The position numbers were made by a program, and so were the translations under genes. This document shows positions 17,971 to 26,895 of a stretch of DNA of 64,000 nucleotides, piece after piece (the stretch's first letter is position 1; every line of letters begins with the position of its first letter). Source of the DNA: Affinirhizobium straminoryzae (GTDB taxonomy: Bacteria; Pseudomonadota; Alphaproteobacteria; Rhizobiales; Rhizobiaceae); NCBI RefSeq assembly GCF_007004135.1, contig NZ_VJMG01000076.1:1-64000 (forward strand), written 5' to 3'. The notes beneath the pieces were generated by a model. The model was not told the origin of the DNA. It searched no databases and was given only the letters and a program-made list of their open reading frames with translations.

Positions 17971-19071
17971 TCAGCGGGCCAGCCGGCCGTCGCGCAAGGA
18001 TTGCGACAACGGCGCGGGCCGCTCGGTTTTGGTGGTGATGTCGATGGTGGTGCCGCGCTCGGCGGCGCGCAGGAAGGCTTCCATGACCTCCAGAACATGC
18101 AGCGCCAGATCGCCATTGGCGCGGTGTGGACGCCCGCTTCGCAATGCATGCGCCATGTCAGCCACGCCGATCGAGCGATAATTGCCGTCGGCGTAGGGGC
18201 GCGTGGTTTCCTGCGGCTCGAAGCTGCCGCCCTTCTTCAGATATTCGATCTGCCCGCCGAAATGATTGGGATCGGGCACGATCAGCGTGCCATCGGTGCC
18301 GTAGATCTCCAGCGGCACGTGCTTGTGGCCGGCCACATCGAAGCTCATGCCGATCTGTACCACGGCACCGCACTGGAAGGCCATCACGCCCGCCACATGG
18401 GTCGCCACATCGACCGGAATGATCTCGCCGTGACGGGGCTGGCTGGTGATCACGCGCTCCTTGCGCGGCGCGATCGCAAAGCCCGCGACCTTGTCCACCG
18501 GCCCGAGCAGATTGACGAGATCGGTGATGTAATAGGGGCCCATGTCCAGCATCGGCCCGCCGCCCACTTCGTAATAGAAGGCGGGGTTCGGATGCCAGCG
18601 TTCATGGCCCGGGCACATGAAGGTGGCCGTGCCGCCGACCGGCTGGCCGAGCACGCCGGCGTCGATCATCTCGCGCGCCGTCTGGTGCGATCCGCCGAGA
18701 AACGTATCGGGCGCCGCCCCGATCCGCAGACCCTTTTCGCGCGCGGCGAGCGCCAGGGCGTGTCCCTCGGCAAAGCTGATACCGAGCGGCTTTTCGGAAT
18801 AGGTGTGCTTGCCGGCCTCCAGCGCCCGCATCGCAACGCTCACATGTGCCTTCGGCACCGTAAGGTTGACGATGATCTCGATCCCCCGGTCGGCGAGAAG
18901 CGCCTCCACCGTCTTCGCCTCGAGCCCGAATTCGGCGGCACGCTGGCGCGCCAGTTCTTCGTTGAGGTCCGCCACGCCCTTGATGTCGAGAATGGGAAAG
19001 GAGGCCATTGCCTTCAGATAGGCCGAGGAAATGTTCCCGCAGCCGATGATACCGATACCAACCTTGTCCAT
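17971..19071 (-). CDS. Gfo/Idh/MocA family NAD(P)-dependent oxidoreductase
   Basis: Sugar or cyclitol dehydrogenase, 366 residues. The N-terminal Rossmann fold has GIIGCGNIS (about residues 6-14) and the family EKPLGIS segment near 95-101, in which Lys is catalytic; the C-terminal alpha/beta dimerisation domain follows. ATG 19071 has GGGAGGA directly upstream. It forms a pair with the ThuA-like gene and lies next to a ROK regulator and a sugar ABC importer, which suggests oxidation of the imported sugar. The identity of that sugar is not visible. Confidence 0.9.
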   Translation of the reverse strand: MDKVGIGIIGCGNISSAYLKAMASFPILDIKGVADLNEELARQRAAEFGLEAKTVEALLADRGIEIIVNLTVPKAHVSVAMRALEAGKHTYSEKPLGISFAEGHALALAAREKGLRIGAAPDTFLGGSHQTAREMIDAGVLGQPVGGTATFMCPGHERWHPNPAFYYEVGGGPMLDMGPYYITDLVNLLGPVDKVAGFAIAPRKERVITSQPRHGEIIPVDVATHVAGVMAFQCGAVVQIGMSFDVAGHKHVPLEIYGTDGTLIVPDPNHFGGQIEYLKKGGSFEPQETTRPYADGNYRSIGVADMAHALRSGRPHRANGDLALHVLEVMEAFLRAAERGTTIDITTKTERPAPLSQSLRDGRLAR

Positions 19072-19109
19072 GGATCCTCCCAGAGTCCGAGAAACTGTCT
19101 TATGGGTCC

Positions 19110-19200
19110 AGAGCATTTCCGGCGAAAACCGGCTCACTGGAAATGCTCTATCTCTTTGTTTTCACGCAGTCCGGACGCAAAACCGCTGACGCACTTTTGG
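19110..19200. repeat. Palindromic intergenic repeat of rhizobial type
   Basis: The perfect arms AGAGCATTTCC (19110-19120) and GGAAATGCTCT (19139-19149) flank GGCGAAAACCGGCTCACT, followed by TTTTCACGCAGTCCGGACG and further mosaic sequence. Such elements (arms containing AGAGCATTTCC, with CCGGACGCAAAACCG nearby) are dispersed between genes in Rhizobiales; this is from memory. It is the only copy I see here and fills most of the gap 19072-19212. Confidence 0.7.
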
Positions 19201-19212
19201 CTCGGACGTGTT

Positions 19213-20424
19213 CTAATGTTGCGGCGCCGGCGCCGGGCCGGTGGTTCCCCAGGGGGATTCGTAGAGCTCGCAAAGCGCCACGACGGCAGCCCCTTGCGCC
19301 CACATCTCGTCCGGCGAATTGTCGAAGACCAGTTCGGCGATCTCGCGGATCGACGGGGGAATGGCGCGGCGATAGGCTTCCGAAAGCGTCGTCAGGAAGA
19401 CGTGCCCGAGAAGCAGGCTGGAACCGACAATGACGACGCGGGGTGGCCCGAACAGCGTGACGATGTTGGCGACCGCAATGCCGATCGCTTCCCCCGCGCG
19501 GGTGGCAGCAGCCGTCAGACCGTTGTCCTCCGCGGCAATAAGCGTCTGCGCATGTGCCATGCCGCGCCCCAGCCGCACCGCTTCCGCAAAGCGCCCCTGC
19601 TGCGACTGCTCTCCCAGAATGGCCTGCTCGCCGGCCAGAGCGGACAAACGGATCGTTTCCGCCAGTCCGCAACCCATCATCAGATCGCCGAGATTGTGGC
19701 TGAGGCCGCCCGCACCGCGAAACAACTGGCCACCATTCAGCACGCCAAGCCCCAGCGTCTGCTCGAGCGAAACCAGCACCATGTCGTCCAGATCACGCCC
19801 CTTTCCGAACCAGTGATGCCCGAGCGTGATGGCATGGGAGTCGCTCTCCACGATGGTCGCGACATTCAGCCGCTGTGACATCTCGCGGGCAAAATCCACG
19901 TCCGGCTCACTGAGAATGGGGCTGGAGCGCACGAGGCCTGTGCGATGCTCGATCACGCCGGGAAAGCCGATGCAAACGGTATCGATGTCATCAAGGCTCA
20001 GTCCCGCATCGACCACGCACCGTCGAACGCCATCCTCGATCAGGTCGCTGATCACGCCGACCGGCTGCCGGTTGACGCGGATCGGCAGCGAGAGATGCGA
20101 AATCACCTCGCCGCAGAAATCGGTGACAACGAAGTTCATCTGATGCGCGGCGATCTTGGCGCCGACCACCCGGGCGGCATCCGGGTTCAGCACCAGCATC
20201 ACGCGCGGCCGCCCTCTTGCCGCAGCATTGCGGATATCTCCTTCATGGCGTGTCAGGATCAGCCCGTCGTCCAGCAGCGAGGCGGTGATGGCCGAAACGG
20301 TGGTGGTGGACAGTTGCGAGCGTTCGCTGATTTCGACGCGTGATATGGGGCCGTGGCGGCGGATCGTGTCCAGCACGGTGAAACGATTGATGGCGCGCAT
20401 CAGTTCCGGGTCGGCAGTCTTCAT
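19213..20424 (-). CDS. ROK family transcriptional regulator
   Basis: NagC/Mlc-type repressor, 403 residues: N-terminal winged helix (about 15-75; SRVEISERSQLSTTTVSAITASLL) and a C-terminal sugar-kinase-like ROK domain. The domain lacks the usual CxCGxxGCxE zinc motif; the region where it should lie reads LGDLMMGCGLAETIRLSAL, so the zinc site looks degenerate. The gene is divergent from the carbohydrate importer at 20610 and probably represses it, with release by the imported sugar or its phosphate. Upstream elements are described at 20461-20542. Confidence 0.9.
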   Translation of the reverse strand: MKTADPELMRAINRFTVLDTIRRHGPISRVEISERSQLSTTTVSAITASLLDDGLILTRHEGDIRNAAARGRPRVMLVLNPDAARVVGAKIAAHQMNFVVTDFCGEVISHLSLPIRVNRQPVGVISDLIEDGVRRCVVDAGLSLDDIDTVCIGFPGVIEHRTGLVRSSPILSEPDVDFAREMSQRLNVATIVESDSHAITLGHHWFGKGRDLDDMVLVSLEQTLGLGVLNGGQLFRGAGGLSHNLGDLMMGCGLAETIRLSALAGEQAILGEQSQQGRFAEAVRLGRGMAHAQTLIAAEDNGLTAAATRAGEAIGIAVANIVTLFGPPRVVIVGSSLLLGHVFLTTLSEAYRRAIPPSIREIAELVFDNSPDEMWAQGAAVVALCELYESPWGTTGPAPAPQH

Positions 20425-20460
20425 GAATCGCTATGCGCTCGCATCATTATGTTCGGCTTC

Positions 20461-20542
20461 CGGATAAAAATAATCCGAAGGCATGGCCAAAAGTCAATCC
20501 ATCCGCGAGGATTTATGAGAGCGGGCGGTTTTTCTGTTGACA
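20461..20542 (+). promoter_or_regulatory. Divergent control region of the sugar importer
   Basis: The AT-centred inverted repeat CGGAT-AAAAATA-ATCCG (20461-20477) resembles operators of ROK regulators, and a consensus -35 TTGACA follows at 20537-20542; the matching -10 is weak (GATTTT, spacer 18). The importer start at 20610 has GGGAGGAG upstream. Confidence 0.45.
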
Positions 20543-20609
20543 GGCCGGGCAGCTTGGTCCGATTTTATACGCGTTAAGGAAAAAATGCGCACCTTGGGAG
20601 GAGAACAGG

Positions 20610-21914
20610 ATGACGCATCACCAGGAGAAGGCGCGCCCGCGCGCCGAGCTATTCGCGTGCCTGACAATTGCCACCTCGCTCGCGTTCGGAGCCTTTGCCA
20701 CCGCCGCTCGCGCCGAAACCGTCGTGAAATGGATGCATGTCGAGACGGTGCCGTCCAATCTCAAGGTCTGGGAGGAGATTGCCGCCGCCTATCATGCCGC
20801 GCATCCGGACGTGCGGGTCGAATTGCAGTTCCTCGAGAACGAAGCCTTCAAGGCCAAGCTGCCAACCCTGCTTCAGTCGGATGCCGCCCCTGATTTCTTC
20901 TACAGCTGGGGTGGAGGCGTGCTGCGGCAGCAGTCGCAGACAGGCGCCCTGCAGGATCTCAGCAGCGCCATGAAGGCGGATGGCGGCACCTGGGCGAAAT
21001 CCTACAAGCCCGCCGCGCTCGACGGCCTGACCTTCGATGGCAAGACCTATGCCGTACCCTACCGCATGGGCACCGTTGCCTTCTTCTACAATAAGCAGCT
21101 TTTCCAGAAGGCCGGCATCAAGGCGGAGGACATCAAGACCTGGAATGACTTCCTGAAAACGGTAAAGACTCTGAAGGACGCCGGCATCACACCGATTGCC
21201 GGCGGTGGTGGCGAAAAATGGCCGCTGCACTTCTACTGGAGCTATCTGGTGATGCGCAACGGCGGCCAGGCCGTTTTCGACAAGGCGAAGAAGAACGAGG
21301 GCGACGGCTTTCTCGATCCGGCCATCATCAAGGCCGGTGAACAACTCGCGGAACTCGGCAAGCTGCAACCGTTCCAGGGCGGCTATCTCGGCGCGACCTG
21401 GCCGCAGACACTGGGCGTGTTCGGCGATGGCAAGGCCGCCATACTGCTCGGATTCGAGAACACCGAAGCCAACCAGGCAAAGAATGCGGGCGACGGCAAG
21501 GGGCTTGCCGCGGACAATATCGGACGCTTTCCCTTCCCCGTCGTCGAGGGTGGTCCCGGCAAGGTGACCGATACGCTGGGTGGCCTGAACGGCTGGGCAG
21601 TGACGAAGAAGGCGTCGCCCGCCGCGATCGACTTCCTGAAATATCTCACGAGCCCCGAGCAGGAACGCAAGATGGCGGCTGCGGGCATGATCATCCCGGC
21701 AGCCCTCGGGGCCGAGGATGGCCTGAAGAACCCGCTGATGCGGCAGGCAGCCGACCAGCTGGCCGGTTCGACCTGGCATCAGAACTTCTTCGACCAGGAT
21801 CTCGGTCCCTCCGTCGGACGCGTCGTCAATGATGTCTCGGTGGAAATCCTCTCGGGTCAGATGTCTGCGAAGGATGGCGCCCAGATGATCCAGGATGCAC
21901 GCGCCCTGGAATAG
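20610..21914 (+). CDS. Carbohydrate ABC transporter substrate-binding protein (SBP_bac_1)
   Basis: Periplasmic sugar-binding protein, 434 residues, with a Sec signal peptide (hydrophobic LTIATSLAFGAFATAA, cleavage near ARA-ET). The body fits the UgpB/MalE cluster: RVELQFLENEAFKAKLPTLL near residue 75, PYRMGTVAFFYNKQLFQKAG near 150-170, and LGGLNGWAVTKKA near 325. First gene of a four-gene importer operon; a large hairpin follows it. The sugar is unknown, and the flanking dehydrogenase and ThuA-like genes point to a sugar that is oxidised after uptake. Confidence 0.92.
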   Translation: MTHHQEKARPRAELFACLTIATSLAFGAFATAARAETVVKWMHVETVPSNLKVWEEIAAAYHAAHPDVRVELQFLENEAFKAKLPTLLQSDAAPDFFYSWGGGVLRQQSQTGALQDLSSAMKADGGTWAKSYKPAALDGLTFDGKTYAVPYRMGTVAFFYNKQLFQKAGIKAEDIKTWNDFLKTVKTLKDAGITPIAGGGGEKWPLHFYWSYLVMRNGGQAVFDKAKKNEGDGFLDPAIIKAGEQLAELGKLQPFQGGYLGATWPQTLGVFGDGKAAILLGFENTEANQAKNAGDGKGLAADNIGRFPFPVVEGGPGKVTDTLGGLNGWAVTKKASPAAIDFLKYLTSPEQERKMAAAGMIIPAALGAEDGLKNPLMRQAADQLAGSTWHQNFFDQDLGPSVGRVVNDVSVEILSGQMSAKDGAQMIQDARALE

Positions 21915-21924
21915 CGCCTCCGCT

Positions 21925-21974
21925 GCGGCCCGGAATGCGCGGTCGGCCAGACCGGCGAGCGCTTTCCGGGCCGC
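21925..21974 (+). terminator. Long hairpin between sugar-binding-protein and permease genes
   Basis: Arms GCGGCCCGGAA (21925-21935) and TTCCGGGCCGC (21964-21974) pair perfectly over 11 bases, and the enclosed sequence can form a second stem (CGGTC...GACCG). Lying 10 bases after the binding-protein stop inside the operon, it probably protects that message or partly terminates, giving more binding protein than permease. Confidence 0.6.
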
Positions 21975-22007
21975 AAGCAGCCTGTGGTTCGAGAAGGAGA
22001 TGACGGA

Positions 22008-22940
22008 ATGACGGAGATGACGGCGTCGGTCGCAGCACCGGCCGTGGCCTTGCGCACGGTCAAATACAAGAGCCCCACGGCGCGCGGGCGCCTGCCGGTG
22101 CTGATCCTGTTCCTGCCGCCTGCGCTTCTGCTTTTCACCCTCTTCGTCATCCTGCCGATGGGGGAAGCGGCCTGGTACAGTCTTTATCGCTGGAACGGCT
22201 ATGGCACGCCGACGGATTTTGTCGGGATCCGGAATTTTTCCGTGCTGTTCAACAATGCCGCTTTCACGCAGGCGCTGGTGAACAACGGCCTGATCATCGT
22301 CGTCTCGCTGCTGCTCCAGATCCCGCTGGCGATCTGGCTTGCAATGATGCTCGCCCACAAGATCACCGGGGTCGTCACATTCCGCCTGATCTTCTTTCTT
22401 CCCTACGTGCTGGCAGATGTCGCGGCAGGTCTGATCTGGCGCTTCGTCTATGACGGCGATTACGGCCTGTTCGCCGCCATTGCCGGCTTCTTCGGGGTTG
22501 CCACCCCTTATGTGCTCGCAGACCGGGATCTTGCGATCTATGCGGTACTGGCCGTGATCGTGTGGAAATATTTCGGCTTCCACATGATGCTCTACATAGC
22601 CGGCCTTCAGGCCGTCGACAGAAGCGTTCTGGAAGCGGCAGAGATCGACGGCGCGACCGGCTGGCAGAAGTTCCGCTATGTCACGCTGCCGCTTCTGTCG
22701 TCCACGCTGCGACTCTCCGTCTTTTTCGCCATCATCGGCTCGTTGCAGCTTTTCGACCTTGTGATGCCGCTGACGGGAGGAGGACCGTCCAACTCCACCC
22801 AGACCATGGTGACCTTTCTCTACACCTATGGCGTGACACGCATGCAGGTTGGCCTCGGCAGCGCCGTCGGCGTGGTCCTCTTCGTCATCTGCGTCACGCT
22901 CGCCTTCGGTTACAAACGGATCTTCATGCGCCATGACTGA
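22008..22940 (+). CDS. Carbohydrate ABC transporter permease (MalF/UgpA-type)
   Basis: Inner-membrane subunit, 310 residues, about six helices after a roughly 30-residue cytoplasmic lead. The EAA loop LEAAEIDGATGWQKFRYVTLP (near residues 210-230) is the ATPase contact. ATG 22008 has AGGAGA about 7 bases upstream. Its end overlaps the second permease start by 8 bases. Confidence 0.92.
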   Translation: MTEMTASVAAPAVALRTVKYKSPTARGRLPVLILFLPPALLLFTLFVILPMGEAAWYSLYRWNGYGTPTDFVGIRNFSVLFNNAAFTQALVNNGLIIVVSLLLQIPLAIWLAMMLAHKITGVVTFRLIFFLPYVLADVAAGLIWRFVYDGDYGLFAAIAGFFGVATPYVLADRDLAIYAVLAVIVWKYFGFHMMLYIAGLQAVDRSVLEAAEIDGATGWQKFRYVTLPLLSSTLRLSVFFAIIGSLQLFDLVMPLTGGGPSNSTQTMVTFLYTYGVTRMQVGLGSAVGVVLFVICVTLAFGYKRIFMRHD

Positions 22941-23781
22941 GATGACATCAGGCCTCAAAATGAAGCCCGCGACGCGGCTCTATCTGTATCTTTCGCTGTC
23001 ACTCGTGGCCTGCCTCGTCCTGGTGCCGCTGGTCACCACCGCGCTTGGCGGCTTCAAGTCGCTGGGCGACCTGCGTGTCAATCCGTTTGGCCTGCCAGAG
23101 CAATGGGTGTGGTCGAACTATACCGACATTCTCTTCGGCGAACGCTACTGGCGGCAGATGGGCAACTCCCTGCTGATTGCCAGCGTCACCGTCTTCCTCA
23201 CCGTCGTCGTCTCGGCCATGGCCGCCTTCACCTTCGCCCATGTGAAATTCTTCGGCGCCGCGCAGCTGATGAACTACTTCCTGATCGGGCTGATGTTTCC
23301 GGTGGCAACCGCCATTCTCCCGCTGTTCATCCGCATCCGGGATCTCGGCCTGCTCGACTCCTACTGGGGCGTGATCCTGCCGCAGGTGGCCTTTGGGCTT
23401 GGCATGAGCATCCTGCTGTTCCGCAACTACTTCAGAAACCTTCCGGACGAACTCTTCCAGGCGGCTTTCGTCGATGGTTGCGGCTACATCCGCTTCTTCT
23501 GGCACGTGTCGCTGCCGCTGTCGCGGCCGATCGTGGCCACGGTCAGCATCGTCAGCTTCGTCAACAGCTGGAACAGCTACATCCTGCCGCTAATCATGCT
23601 CAACACCGAAACGAAATATCCCTGGCCGCTCGGCATCATGGTCTATCGCGGTGAATTCGGAACGGAATGGCAGCTCGTCCTCGCCTTCATCACATTGACG
23701 ATCCTGCCGACCGTCATCGTCTTCTTCCTGGCGCAGAAACACATCATCGCAGGCCTGACGGCCGGCGCAGTCAAGTCGTAA
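22933..23781 (+). CDS. Carbohydrate ABC transporter permease (MalG/UgpE-type)
   Basis: Second membrane subunit, 282 residues, with about six helices and an EAA loop ([21 protein letters not shown], near 175-195). Start 22933 (MTEMTSGLK) lies inside the previous gene; an alternative in-frame start is 22963 (MKPATRLY). The C-terminal [17 protein letters not shown] is typical of the family. Followed 13 bases later by the ATPase gene. Confidence 0.92.
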   Translation: MTEMTSGLKMKPATRLYLYLSLSLVACLVLVPLVTTALGGFKSLGDLRVNPFGLPEQWVWSNYTDILFGERYWRQMGNSLLIASVTVFLTVVVSAMAAFTFAHVKFFGAAQLMNYFLIGLMFPVATAILPLFIRIRDLGLLDSYWGVILPQVAFGLGMSILLFRNYFRNLPDELFQAAFVDGCGYIRFFWHVSLPLSRPIVATVSIVSFVNSWNSYILPLIMLNTETKYPWPLGIMVYRGEFGTEWQLVLAFITLTILPTVIVFFLAQKHIIAGLTAGAVKS

Positions 23782-23794
23782 TCCGGAGAGTGAA

Positions 23795-24868
23795 ATGGCG
23801 TCTGTCGAACTCAGAGATGTCCGCAAGGCCTATGGCGCGCTGGAGGTGATCCACGGTGTGTCGTTGTCGATTGCCGATGGCGAATTCATTGCGCTGGTCG
23901 GCCCGTCCGGCTGCGGCAAATCCACCCTGCTGCGCATGATCGCCGGGCTGGAGGACATCAGCCATGGCGAGGTCGCGATCGGTGGTACGGTCGTCAATGC
24001 TCTCACCCCCCGCGAGCGCAACATCGCCATGGTGTTCCAGTCCTACGCACTTTATCCGCACATGACCGTTGCGGAGAACATGGGCTTCAACCTGAAACTC
24101 TCCGGCGTTCCGAAACCCGAGATCCGGACACGCGTGGCAGAAGCAGCACGCATGCTGGCGCTGGAGGAGCTTCTGGAGCGCAAGCCGAGCCAGCTCTCCG
24201 GCGGCCAGCGTCAGCGGGTGGCCATGGGCCGCGCGATCGTTCGCGATCCCGCCGTCTTCCTGTTCGACGAACCGCTCTCCAATCTCGATGCGAAACTGCG
24301 CGTCGCCATGCGCACCGAGATCAAGACGCTGCATCAGAAGGTTGCCACCACGTCGGTTTATGTGACGCACGACCAGATCGAGGCCATGACGCTTGCCGAC
24401 CGCATCGTGGTGCTGAATGGCGGCCGTATCGAACAGGTGGGAACGCCGCTCGATCTTTACCGGATGCCCGCCAACCTGTTCGTCGCAGGTTTCATCGGCT
24501 CACCGGCAATGAACTTTCTGGAAGCCGAGGTGGATGGTGCGGATGGCCAGCCCGCAGCGCGCCTGTCGGACGGCACCCTCGTTCACCTCGATGGTTCCCG
24601 CAAGGTCCGCCGCGGCCAGCAGGTACAGCTTGGCATCAGGCCGGAACATCTCCTCGCCGGCCAAACCGGCGATACGGTTCTGGAGGGCGATACGGTGGTG
24701 GTGGAACCGACCGGCGCCCAGACCCACATCGTCTTCACCCTGGCCGGAAAGCCGGTGACCGCCGTGGTGGACGGCGCATTCCCCGCCCGCCACGGCACGC
24801 CCTTCCGCGCATCCATCGCCGCACCGCAGGTGCATGTCTTCGACCGGGCAAGCGGGCTTTCCCTGTAG
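23795..24868 (+). CDS. Carbohydrate ABC transporter ATP-binding protein (UgpC/MsmK-type)
   Basis: ATPase, 357 residues, with Walker [10 protein letters not shown] (about 36-44), Q-loop FQSYALYPH, signature LSGGQRQR, Walker [12 protein letters not shown], switch His VTHDQIEAM and the C-terminal MalK-like regulatory domain from about residue 235. Last gene of the importer operon. Confidence 0.94.
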   Translation: MASVELRDVRKAYGALEVIHGVSLSIADGEFIALVGPSGCGKSTLLRMIAGLEDISHGEVAIGGTVVNALTPRERNIAMVFQSYALYPHMTVAENMGFNLKLSGVPKPEIRTRVAEAARMLALEELLERKPSQLSGGQRQRVAMGRAIVRDPAVFLFDEPLSNLDAKLRVAMRTEIKTLHQKVATTSVYVTHDQIEAMTLADRIVVLNGGRIEQVGTPLDLYRMPANLFVAGFIGSPAMNFLEAEVDGADGQPAARLSDGTLVHLDGSRKVRRGQQVQLGIRPEHLLAGQTGDTVLEGDTVVVEPTGAQTHIVFTLAGKPVTAVVDGAFPARHGTPFRASIAAPQVHVFDRASGLSL

Positions 24869-25544
24869 CGCGACTCCGGGACCTGTATGATCCCATTGCA
24901 TACCGGCGGTCCCTTGTGAAAGGCCGGTCAGAAGCCGCTCCACGATGACATGCATCGCCCCCGTTGGGCTTCATACCCCAAGCAGCGGTCAGCAAAACCA
25001 CTCCTGATTTGTATCCGACCGTCGGGGGTCTCATTCAGAGTGACGCTCAGGATGTGGCTGGTATGCGACAATTGGAAAGTGCGCCTGTCCGACACGTCCC
25101 GAAAACAAGGCGGTTCCGCCTTATGAATCTGCCTAGCGAACACGGAGGGTCCACATTCGCAGAAAAGAATGAAGCAAACCTTCCATGCCAACAGATCCGC
25201 TCGCAACGTCGCCAGCAGAAACCGGGACACGTGTGCGCCACGATGGAGTTCGAGATGGTTACGCCGCATTCTGCGTCCTGGAGACCCCGACGATCAATAA
25301 ATACAAAATTCAAACGACATCACATTCGACCCGAGGCATGAATATTGCCGACAGAACAACCAAGGGCATCATGTTGGAATTGTTGAATATGGATGGCTTC
25401 GGTTATAGAATTCACGCTCATACGCGCTTATCGGATTCGCGTGACGCGTTTTTGCGCTCAGCGGATATTGAGCGAAATCCTGCTTCTCAAGCTCTGCATT
25501 GTCGGAGTATGTCCAGCGGACGCAAGCTCGATACGGGGGGATGA
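24869..25544. other. Intergenic stretch, no supported gene
   Basis: About 680 bases between the importer ATPase and the EAL protein. Base composition is lower in GC than in the neighbouring genes from about 25300 to 25450. The open frames here show no recognisable domain or good ribosome binding site. A short hairpin, CGCTCA-GCGGATAT-TGAGCG, lies at 25455-25474. It presumably carries the promoter of the EAL gene and the end of the importer transcript. Confidence 0.5.
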
Positions 25545-26777
25545 TTGAGCAGTTTCCGCGATCTGGGTGCCTCGGCGACCCCCTTGTCTACGCCGGTGGC
25601 GGCCAACATCAATATCATTCTCGACATGATACGCTCCTATCTGGGCATGGATGTCGCGTTCCTGGCCGAATTTTCAGGAGCAGCCCGCCTGTTCCGCGGC
25701 GTTTCGACGGCAACAGATAACCCGCCGATCCGCGCGGGCGACATACATCCACTGGGTGCAGGTTACTGTCAGAAGGTTGTTCACCGCGCCCTGCCAGAAC
25801 TGATACCGGATACGGCAGAGGTGCCTCTGGCTGCCACGATCCCTGAAACCGCGTCGATCCCGATCGGCGCGCATCTGAGCGTGCCGGTGCGCCTGAACGA
25901 TGGCCACGTCTATGGAACACTCTGTTGCTTCAGCCACCGGCCACGTCCGACGCTCGGCCTTGCCGATCTGGAACTGCTGCATAAGTTGGCTGGCCTGACG
26001 GCCAACATGCTGGCGGCTGATGTCACCGCACATCAGCAGCGTCGGCGATTACGCAAGCTCGTGGAGGGGGCGCTGAGCGTCGGCGATCCGGGGATCGCCT
26101 TCCAGCCTATCATCGACCTCTGCTCCCGCAGCATTGTCGGCTTCGAGGCGCTGTCTCGCTTCGCTTCGGAACCTGTCCGCAGCCCGGACAAGTGGTTCGC
26201 GGATGCGGCAAGTGCCGGCATCGGCAACCGCCTCGAACTCCTCGCCGCCCGCCGCGCCATCGACGAAAGTCGCCGGCTTCCGGCCGGTCTGTCCATCAAT
26301 ATCAACCTGTCCCCGCAGACCATCCTGACCGGCGACCTCATGCCGCTTGCCGCCATGATCGATCCGGCCCGCCTCGTGATCGAGATTACGGAACACACGC
26401 CGATTGATGACTATGCTCCCATCGAAGCCGCGCTGAAGACATTGCGTCAGGCGGGCGTGCGCATTGCAATCGATGACGCCGGCGCAGGCTATTCCAGCCT
26501 GCTCCATGTCCTGCGGCTACAGCCGGATATCATCAAATTCGACACCAGCCTGACGCGAGGGATCGACAAGGACCAGCGCCGTATCGCTTTGGTCGGTGCG
26601 CTGGTGGAGTATAGCCGGCGGACAGGCACGGCGGTCGTTGCGGAAGGTGTCGAAACCGCGGAGGAGGAATTGGTCCTCCAGGGGCTCGGCGTCGACAGAG
26701 GTCAAGGTTATCTCTATGGGCGACCGAAACCGGCTTCCGCGATTGCTGAAGCCGGATTGGACGGATCAGCGATGTAA
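25545..26777 (+). CDS. GAF-EAL domain protein, probable cyclic-di-GMP phosphodiesterase
   Basis: Predicted cytoplasmic protein of 410 residues with no transmembrane segment. The N-terminal GAF-like sensor spans about 15-165 (PVRLNDGHVYGTLCCFS), and a C-terminal EAL domain follows from about 170. The EAL motif (Glu201 in GFEALSRF), NLSP, EITE, DDAGAGYSS and VAEGVE are kept, so metal-dependent hydrolysis of c-di-GMP is plausible; there is no GGDEF domain. TTG 25545 follows GGGGGATGA and is the only start that keeps the GAF domain whole. It stands alone between two operons; the GAF ligand is unknown. Confidence 0.9.
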   Translation: MSSFRDLGASATPLSTPVAANINIILDMIRSYLGMDVAFLAEFSGAARLFRGVSTATDNPPIRAGDIHPLGAGYCQKVVHRALPELIPDTAEVPLAATIPETASIPIGAHLSVPVRLNDGHVYGTLCCFSHRPRPTLGLADLELLHKLAGLTANMLAADVTAHQQRRRLRKLVEGALSVGDPGIAFQPIIDLCSRSIVGFEALSRFASEPVRSPDKWFADAASAGIGNRLELLAARRAIDESRRLPAGLSININLSPQTILTGDLMPLAAMIDPARLVIEITEHTPIDDYAPIEAALKTLRQAGVRIAIDDAGAGYSSLLHVLRLQPDIIKFDTSLTRGIDKDQRRIALVGALVEYSRRTGTAVVAEGVETAEEELVLQGLGVDRGQGYLYGRPKPASAIAEAGLDGSAM

Positions 26778-26895
26778 GCCTTTGGAACTGTCCCGGCGTG
26801 TGTCTTCTGGATCGCCCGGTCCGTTTCGGCCCTCGCGAGGTGAGCGAACCTGAAGGCTGTCCAGCGTCAAGGCACGGCCGCCGGCACGCGTTCTG

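Noticed and set aside
20649-22958. A 769-codon open frame on the minus strand opposite the sugar-binding protein and permease genes
   Set aside because: The plus strand encodes clear family proteins with signal peptide, EAA loop and ribosome binding sites; the minus frame is a high-GC shadow with no domain.
25185-25544. Open frame of 119 codons ending where the EAL gene begins
   Set aside because: Composition and sequence look non-coding, there is no family resemblance and no convincing start; recorded as intergenic.
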